From contig OZ034979.1 of the NCBI GenBank assembly GCA_964030785.1, forward strand, positions 40,109,984-40,173,983: a stretch of DNA of 64,000 nt. Reading direction: 5' to 3'. A program made the position numbers and the translations under genes. The stretch is from Siderastrea siderea (lineage: Eukaryota > Cnidaria > Anthozoa > Scleractinia > Rhizangiidae). The notes below the pieces were generated by a model. It worked only from the letters and a program-made list of their open reading frames with translations. It searched no databases and was not told the origin of the DNA. Positions 56,501 through 64,000 of this stretch are shown here, piece by piece (the stretch's first letter is position 1; every line of letters starts with the position of its first letter).

Positions 56501-59500
56501 ATTAGGCCCAAAAACTTAATTCGCGGTCTCAGCTGCATGCACAAAGGTCAATAAGTCATTCAAATCCTTTGGGACCATCAGAATAAAAATTCCTTTTGTT
56601 GAATTGTACAAAGAATGCAGCATATGTGCCATAAATACCCCAATATGTCTAGTAGTCACAGAGGCAAAAATATGCTCCGCATTGTGCGCAATGCTGCGCA
56701 GAGGCCCAAAAATAATGCAAATTCCTCGAGGCTATAAAAAAATGTTTATTGCGTAGATAGTCTGCAATTTTGTCGGTAACGTGGAAATTTCAGTGTACAG
56801 CAAAAGTCGTTCTGGCGCTGTTCTTATAGGATTTGGTGATACTTAGTTTGTCGACACTTTTTGTGTCCTAGAATTAGGCCAAAAACCTTAATGCGCGGTC
56901 TCAGCTGCATACACAAAGGTCAAAAAGGCATTCAAATCCTTTGGGACCATCAGAATAAAAATTCTTTTTTTTGAATTGTACAAACAATGCACGATATGTG
57001 CGATCGTTAGGGTAATTATCCCAATTTGTCTAGCAGCCACAGAGGCAAAAATATGCTGCGCAATGCTGCGCAGAGGTTCAATAATAATGCAAATCCCTCG
57101 GGGCTATCAGAAAAAAATATTTATTGCGTAGAAAGTCTGCAATTTTGTCGGTAAGGTGGAAATTTAAGTGTATAGCAAAAATCCATGTGGCGTTATTCTT
57201 ATAGGATAAGGCGATACTTAGTTTGTCGACACTTTTTGTGGCCTAGAATTAGGGCCAAAAACTTAATTTGCGGTCTCAACTGCATGCAAAAAGGTCACAA
57301 ATGCATTCAAATCCTTTGGGACCATTAGAATAAAAAGTTTTTTTGTTGAATTGTAAAAACAATGCACGATATGTGCTATCCTTAGGGTAAATACCCCAAT
57401 TTGTCTAGAAGCCACAGAGGCAAAAACATGCTGCGCAATACTGCGCAGAAGCCCTAAAAAAATGCAAATCCCTCGGGGCTATCACAAAAAATATTTATTG
57501 CGTAGAAAGTCTGCAAGTTGGTCACTAAGGTGGAAATTTCAGTCGATAGCAAAAATCATTGTGGCGCTATTCTTAGAGGATTTGGCGATACTTAGTTTGT
57601 CGACACTTTTTATGGCCTAGAATTAGGCTCAAAAAGTTAATTTGCGGTCTCAACTCCATGCACAAAAGTCAAAAAGGCATTCGAATCCTTTGGGACCATC
57701 AGAATAAAATTTCCTTTTCTTGAATTGTACAAAGAATGCATGATATGTGCGATCCTTAGGGTAAATACCCCAATTTGTCTAGCAGCCACGAAGGCAAAAA
57801 CATGCTGAGCAATGCTACGCAGAGGCCCAATAATAATACAAATCCCTCGGGGCTATCAAAAAACATGTTTCTTGCGTAGAAAGTCTGCAATTTTGTCAGT
57901 AAGGTTGACATTTCAGTGTATAGCAAAAATCAGTGTGGTGCTATTCTTATAAGATTTGCGATACTTAGTTTGTCGACACTTTTTGTGGCCTAGAATTGGA
58001 CCTAAAAACTAAATTCACGGTCTCAGCTGCATGGGCAAAGGTCAAAAAGGCATTCAAATCCTTTAGGACCATCAGAATAAAAATTCGTTTTGTTTAATTG
58101 TAAAAAGAATGCACGATAGGTGCGATCCTTAGGGTAAATACCCCAATGTGTCTAGCAGCCACGAAAGCAAAAACATGCTGAGAAATGCAACGCAGAGGCC
58201 CAATAATAATGCAAATCCCTCGGGGCTATCAGAAAAATTGCTTCTTGCGTAGAAAGTCTGCAATTTTGTCGGTAACATGGAAATTCAGTGTATAGCAAAA
58301 ATCGTTGTGGCGCTATTCTTATAGGATTTGGCGATACTTAGTTTGACGACACTTTTTGTGGCCTAGAATTAGGCCCAAAAACTTAATTCGCGGTCTCAGC
58401 TATCAGAAAAAAATGTTTATTGCCTAGAAAGTCTGCAATTTTGTCGGTAAGGTTGAAATTTTAGTGTATAGCAAAAGTCATTGTGCCGCTTATCTTATAG
58501 GATTTGGCGATACTTAGTTTGTCGAAACTTTTTGTGGCCTAGAATTAGGCCCAAAAACTTAATTCGCGGTCTCATCTGCATGCACAAAGGTCAAAAACGC
58601 ATTCAAATCCTTTAGGACCATAAGAATAAAAATTCGTTTTGTTGAATTGTAAAGAGAATGCACGACATGTGCGATCCTTAGGGTAAATACCCCAATTTGT
58701 CTAGCAGCTACGGAGGCAAAAACATGCTGGGAAATGATGCGCAGAGGCCCAATAATAATGCAAATCCCTCGGGGCTATCAGAAAAATTGTTTCTTGCGTA
58801 GGAAGTCTGCAATTTTGTCGGTAACATGGAAATTTCAGTGTTTAGCAAAAATCGTTGTGGCGCTATTCTTAAAGGATTTTGCGATACTTAGTTTGACGAC
58901 ACTTTTTGTGGCCTAGAATTAGGCCCAAAAACTTAATTCGCGGTCTCAGCTGCATGCACAAAGGTCAAAAAGTCATTCAAATCCTTTGGGACCATCAGAA
59001 TAAAAATTCGTTTTGTTCAATAGTACAAAGAATGCACCATATGTACCATCCTTAGGGTAAATACCCTAATTTGTCTAGCAGTCACAGAGGCAACAATATG
59101 CTGCGCAATGCTGCACAGAGGCCCAAAAATAATGCAAATTCCTCGGGGCTATAAGAAAAAAATGTTTATTGCGTAGAAAGTCTGCAATTTTGTCGGTAAC
59201 GTGGAAATTTCAGTGTATAGCAGATATCGTTGTGGCGCTATTCTTATACGATTTGGCGATACTTAGTTCGTCGACACTTTTTGTGGCCAATAATAAGGCC
59301 CAAAACCTTAATGCGCGGTCTCAGCTGCATGCACAAAGGTCAAAAAGTCATTCAAATCCTTTGGGACCATTAGAATAAAAATTCCTTTTCTTGAATTGTA
59401 CAAAGAATTCACGATATGTGCGATCGTTAGGGTAATTATCCCAATTTGTCTAGCAGCCACAGAGGCAAAAACATGCTGCACAATGCTGCGCAGAGGCCCA

Positions 59501-62500
59501 ATAATAATGCAAATCCTTCGGGGCTATGAGAAAAAAAAAATTTATTGCGTAGAAAGGCTGCAATTTTGTCGGTAAGGTGGAAATTTAAGTGTATAGCAAA
59601 AATCATTGTGGCGCTATTCTTATAGGATTTGGCGATACTTAGTTCGACGACACTTTTTGTGGCCTAGAATTAGGCCCAAAAACTTAATTCGCGGTCTCAG
59701 CTGCATGCACAAAGGTCAATAAGTCATTCAAATCCTTTGGGACCATCAGAATAAAAATCTCTTTTGTTGAATTGTACAAAGAATGCAGCATATGTGCCAT
59801 CCTTAGCGTAAATACCCCAATTTGTCTAGTAGTCACAGAGGCAGAAATATGCTCCGCATTGTGCGCAATGCTGCGCAGAGGCCCAAAAATAATGCAAATT
59901 CCTCGGGGCTATAAAAAAATGTTTATTGCGTAGAAAGTCTGCAATTTTGTCGGTAACATGGAAATTCAGTGTATAGCAAAAATCGTTGTGGCGCTATTCT
60001 TATAGGATTTGGCGATACTTAGTTTGACGACACTTTTTGTGGCCTAGAATTAGGCCCAAAAACTTAATTCGCGGTCTCACCTGCATGCACAAAGGTTAAA
60101 AAGTCATTGAAATCCTTTGGGACCATCAGAATAAAAATTCCTTTTGTTGAATTGTACAAAGAATGCACCATAAGTGCCATCCTTAGGGTAAATACCCTAA
60201 TTTGTCTAGCAGTCACAGAGCCAAAAACATGCTGCGCAATGCTGCACAGAGGCCCAATAATAATGCAAATTCCTCGGGGCTATCAAAAAAAAATATTTAT
60301 TGCGTGGCAAGTTTGCAATTTTGTCGGTAAGGTGGAAATTTAAGTGTATAGCAAAAATCCATGTGGCGCTATTCTTATAAGATTTGCGATACTTAGTTTG
60401 TCGCCACTTTTTGTGGCCTAGAATTAGCCCCAAAAACTTCATTCGCGGTCTCAGCTGCATGCACAAAGGTCAAAAAGTCAATCAATTCCTTTGGGACCAT
60501 CAGAATAAAAATACCTTTTGTTGAATGGTAAAGAGAATGCACGATATGTGCGATCCTTAGGGTAAATACCCCAATTTTCTGGCAACCACGGAGACAAAAA
60601 AATGCTGAGAAATGCTACGCAGAGGCCCAATAATAATGCAAATCCCTCGGGACTATCAGAAAAACTGTTTCTTGTGTAGAATGTCTGCAATTTTGTCGGT
60701 AACGTGGAAATTTCATTGTATAGCAAAAATCGTTGTGGCGCTATTCTTATAGGATTTGGCGAAACTTAGTTTGACGACAGTTTTTGTGGTCTAGAATTAG
60801 ACCCAAAAACTGAATTCGCGGTCTCAGCTGAATGCACAAAGGTCAAAAAGTCATTCAATTCCTTTGGGACCATCAGAATAAAAATTCGTTTTATTGAATT
60901 GCACAAAGAATGCACCATATGTGCGATCCTTAGGGTAAATACCCTAATTTGTCTAGCAGTCACAGAGACAAAAATATGCTGCGCAATGCTGCGTAGAGGC
61001 CCAACAATAATGCAAAGTCCTCGGAGCTATAAGAAAAAAATGTTTATTGCGTAGAAGGTCTGCACTTTTGACAGTAACGTGGAAATTTCAGTGTATACCA
61101 AATATCGTTGTGGCGCTATTCTTATAGGATTTGGCGATACTTAGTTTGTCGACACTTTTTGTGGCCTAGAATTAGGCCCAAAACCTTAATGCGCGGTCTC
61201 AGCTGCATGCACAAAGGTCAAAAAGGCATTCAAATCCTTTGGCACCATCAGAATAAAAAGTTCTTTTGTTGAATTGTAAAAACAATGCACGATATGTGCT
61301 ATCGTTAGGGTAAATACCCCAATTTGTCTAGCAGCCACAGAGGCAAAAACATGCTGCGCAATACTGCGCAGAAGCCCAAAAGTAATACAAATCCCTCGGG
61401 GCTATCAGAAAATATATTTATTGCGTAGAAAGTCTGAAATTTTGTCACTAAGGTTGAAATTTCAGTCTATAGCAAAAATCATTGTGGCGCTATTCTTAGA
61501 GTATGTGGCGATACTTAGTTTGTCGACACTTTTTGTGGCTTAGAATTAGGCCCAAAAACTTAATTCGCAGTCTCAGCTGTATGCACAAAGGTTAAAAAGG
61601 CATTCAAATCCTTTGGCACCATCAGAATAAAAATTCGTTTTGTTGAATTGTAAAAAGAATGCACGATATGTGCGACCCTTATGGTAAATGCCCCAATTTG
61701 TCTAGCAGCCACAGAGGCAAAAATATGCTGCGCAATGCGGCGCAGAGACCCAAAAATAATACAAATTCCTAGGGGCTATCAGAAAAAATGTTTATTGCGT
61801 AGAAAGTCTGCAACTTTGATGGAAAGGTTGAAATTTCAGTGTATAGCACAAGTCATTGTAGCGCTTATCTTATAGGATTTGGCGATACTTAGTTTGTCGA
61901 CACTTTTTGAGGCCTAGAATTAGGCCCAAAAACTTAATTTGCGGTCTCACCTGCATGCATAAAGGTCAAAAAGGCATTCAAATCATTTAGGACCATCAGA
62001 ATAAAAACTCCTTTTCTTGAATTGTAAAAAGAATGCACGATATGTGCGATCCTTAGGGTAAATACCCCGATTTGTCTAGCAGCCACGGAAGCAAAAAAAT
62101 GCTGAGAAATGCTGCGCAGAGGCCCAATAATAATGCTAATCCCTCGGGGCTATCAGAAAAATTGTTTCTTGCGTAGAAAGTCTGCAATTTTGTCGGTAAC
62201 GTGGAAATTTCAGTGTATAGCAAATATCGTTGTGGCGCTATTCTTATACGATTTGGCGATACTTAGTTTGTCGACACTTTTTGTGGCCTAGAATTAGGCC
62301 CACAACCTTAATACGCGGTCTCAGCTGCATGGACAAAGGTCAAAAAGCCATTCAAATCCTTTGGGACCATCAGAATAAAAATTCCTTTTGTTGAATTTTA
62401 CAGAGAATGCACGATATGTGCGATCATTAGGGTAATTATCCCAATTCGTCTAGCATCCACGGAGGCAAAAACATGCTGAGCAATGCTGCGCAGAGGCCCA

Positions 62501-64000
62501 ATAATAATGCAAATCCCTCGGGGCTATCAGAAAAAAATATTTATTGCGTAGAAACTCTGTAATTTTGTCGGTAACGTGGAAATTTCAGTCTATAGCAAAA
62601 ATCGTTGTGGCGCTATTCTTAGAGGATTTGGTGATACTTAGTTTGTCGACACTTTTTGTGGTCTAGAATTAGGCCCAAAAACTTAATTAGCGGTCTCAAC
62701 TGCATGCACAAAGGTCAAAAAGGCATTCAAATCCTTTGGGACCATCAGAAAAAAAATTCCTTTTGTTGAATTGTACAAAGAATGCACGATATGTGCGATC
62801 CTTAGGAAAAATACCCCAATTTGTCTAGCTTCCACGGAGGCAAAAACATGCTGAGCAATGCTACGCAGAGACCCAATAATAATGTAAATCCCTCGGGGCT
62901 ATAAAAAAACTTGTTTCTTGCGTAGAAAGTCTCCAATTTTGTCAGTAAAGTGGAAATTTCAGTCTATAGCAAAAATCATTGTGGCGCTAATCTTATAAGA
63001 TTTGTTATACTTAGTTTGTCGACACTTTTTGTGGCCTAGAATTAGGCCCAAAAACTTCATTCGCGGTCCCAGCTGCATGGACAAAGGTCAAAAAGGCATT
63101 CAAATCGTTTGGCACCATCAGAATAAAAATTCCTTATGTTGAATTGTACAAAGAATGCACGATATGTGCGATCCTTTGGGTAAATATCCCAATTTGTCTA
63201 GCAGCCACAGAGGCAAAAAACTGCTGCGCAATGCTGCGCAGCGCCACAATAATAATGCAAATCCCTCGGGGCTATCAGAAAACATGATTATATTCTTGCG
63301 TAGAAAGTCTGCAATTTTGTCGGTAAGGTGGAAATTTCAGTGTATAGCAAAAATCATTGTGGCGCTATTCTTATAAGATTGGCGATACTTAGTTTGTCGC
63401 CACTTTTTGTGGCCTAGAATTAGCCCCAAAAACGTAATTTGCGGTCTCCGCTACATGCACAAAGGTCAAAAACGCATTCAAATCCCTTGGGACCATCAGA
63501 ATAAAAATTACTTATGTTGAATTGTACAAAGAATGCACGATATTTGCGATCCTTAGGGTAAATACCCCAATTTGTCTAGCAGCCACGGAGGCAAAAACAT
63601 GTTGCGCCCAAAAATAGTGCAAATTCTTAGGGGCTATCGGAAAAAAATGTTTATTACGTAGAAAGTGTGCAATTTTCTTGGTAAGGTTGAAGTTTCAGTG
63701 TTTAGCAAAAGTCATTGTGGCGCTTATCTTATAGGATTTGGTGATACTTAGTTTCTCGACAATTTTTGGGGCCTAGAATTAGGCCCAAAAACTTAATTCG
63801 CGGTCTCAGCTGCATGCACAAAAGTCAAAAAAGCTATTAAATCCTTTGGGACCATCAGAATAAAAATCCCTTATGTTGAATTGATAAAAGATTGCACGAT
63901 ATTTGCGATCCTTAGGGTAAAAATCCCAATTTGGCTAGCAGCCACAGAGGCAAAAACATGCTGCGCAACGCTGCACAGAGGCCCAATAATAATGGATATC
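53534..64000 (+). repeat. Satellite array, about 375-bp monomer
   Basis: Head-to-tail monomers can be counted from the CGGTCTCA landmark: 53901, 54275, 54650, 55025, 55399, 55774, 56149, 56524, 56896, 57271, 57645, 58018, 58391, 58567, 58941, 59316, 59692, 60072, 60446, 60819, 61194, 61568, 61942, 62316, 62691, 63064, 63442, 63801. Spacing is usually 373-375 bp, with one 176-bp truncated unit (58391-58567) and one of 359 bp. Monomers share blocks such as CTGCATGCACAAAGGTCAAA, GGCCTAGAATTAGGCCC and AATAATGCAAAT. The array runs past the window end. Open frames inside it are chance and share the monomer phase. Confidence 0.97.

Noticed and set aside
53408..63376. Many 60-117 aa ORFs in the satellite
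   Set aside because: They recur with the monomer phase, have no domain and are disrupted in other monomers.

Overview
This window is nuclear DNA of an animal, most likely an anthozoan cnidarian and probably a stony coral. The genes are intron-rich with GT-AG splice sites, the protein families are metazoan (a ZNF106 orthologue, SLC16 transporters, a WAP-domain secreted protein), and the repeats (tRNA-headed SINEs, hammerhead-bearing retroelement ends, LINE 3' tails, MITEs, a long satellite) are typical of corals. The species was not determined.

Layout. (1) 1-6618: no confident gene, only a short unassigned ORF and relics of a dispersed repeat. (2) 6619-37489, plus strand: one large gene that I rebuilt as 20 coding exons, all with consistent phase, giving about 2483 aa. 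It has two N-terminal C2H2/matrin-like fingers, a very long disordered middle with a recurrent IDL[SN] motif and a coiled coil, a WD40 propeller, and two C-terminal C2H2-type fingers. This is the architecture of ZNF106. (3) Two guests sit in its introns. Intron 1 holds a 1.8 kb TIR element with 9-bp target duplications, carrying a truncated RecQ-like helicase and a convergent CxxC protein (7427-9259). The 8 kb intron 11 holds a complete antisense SLC16/MCT transporter gene (24450-27666). (4) 37490-44204: no gene found, but several repeats, including a 27-bp tandem array ending in a hammerhead-like motif. (5) 44205-46576, minus strand: a five-exon secreted protein with three WAP domains, with a 5'-truncated LINE abutting its last exon. 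(6) 46890-47090: a near-perfect palindrome encoding a hammerhead ribozyme on the minus strand and a mutated copy on the plus strand. (7) 50591-53028, plus strand: a second SLC16/MCT gene with the same three-exon structure and splice phases as the nested one. (8) About 53534 to the window end: a satellite array of about 375-bp monomers (about 28 units, continuing past the window) with internal higher-order duplication.

How the genes relate: the two MCT genes are paralogues about 25 kb apart in opposite orientation, so they look like a local duplication with one copy in the ZNF106 intron. The ZNF106-like protein is expected to be a nuclear RNA-binding or scaffold protein, the MCTs plasma-membrane solute carriers and the WAP protein secreted. 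I see no evidence of a shared pathway. Exon models are hand-built from ORFs, splice consensus and phase. Family assignments come from recognised motifs, not from a database search.
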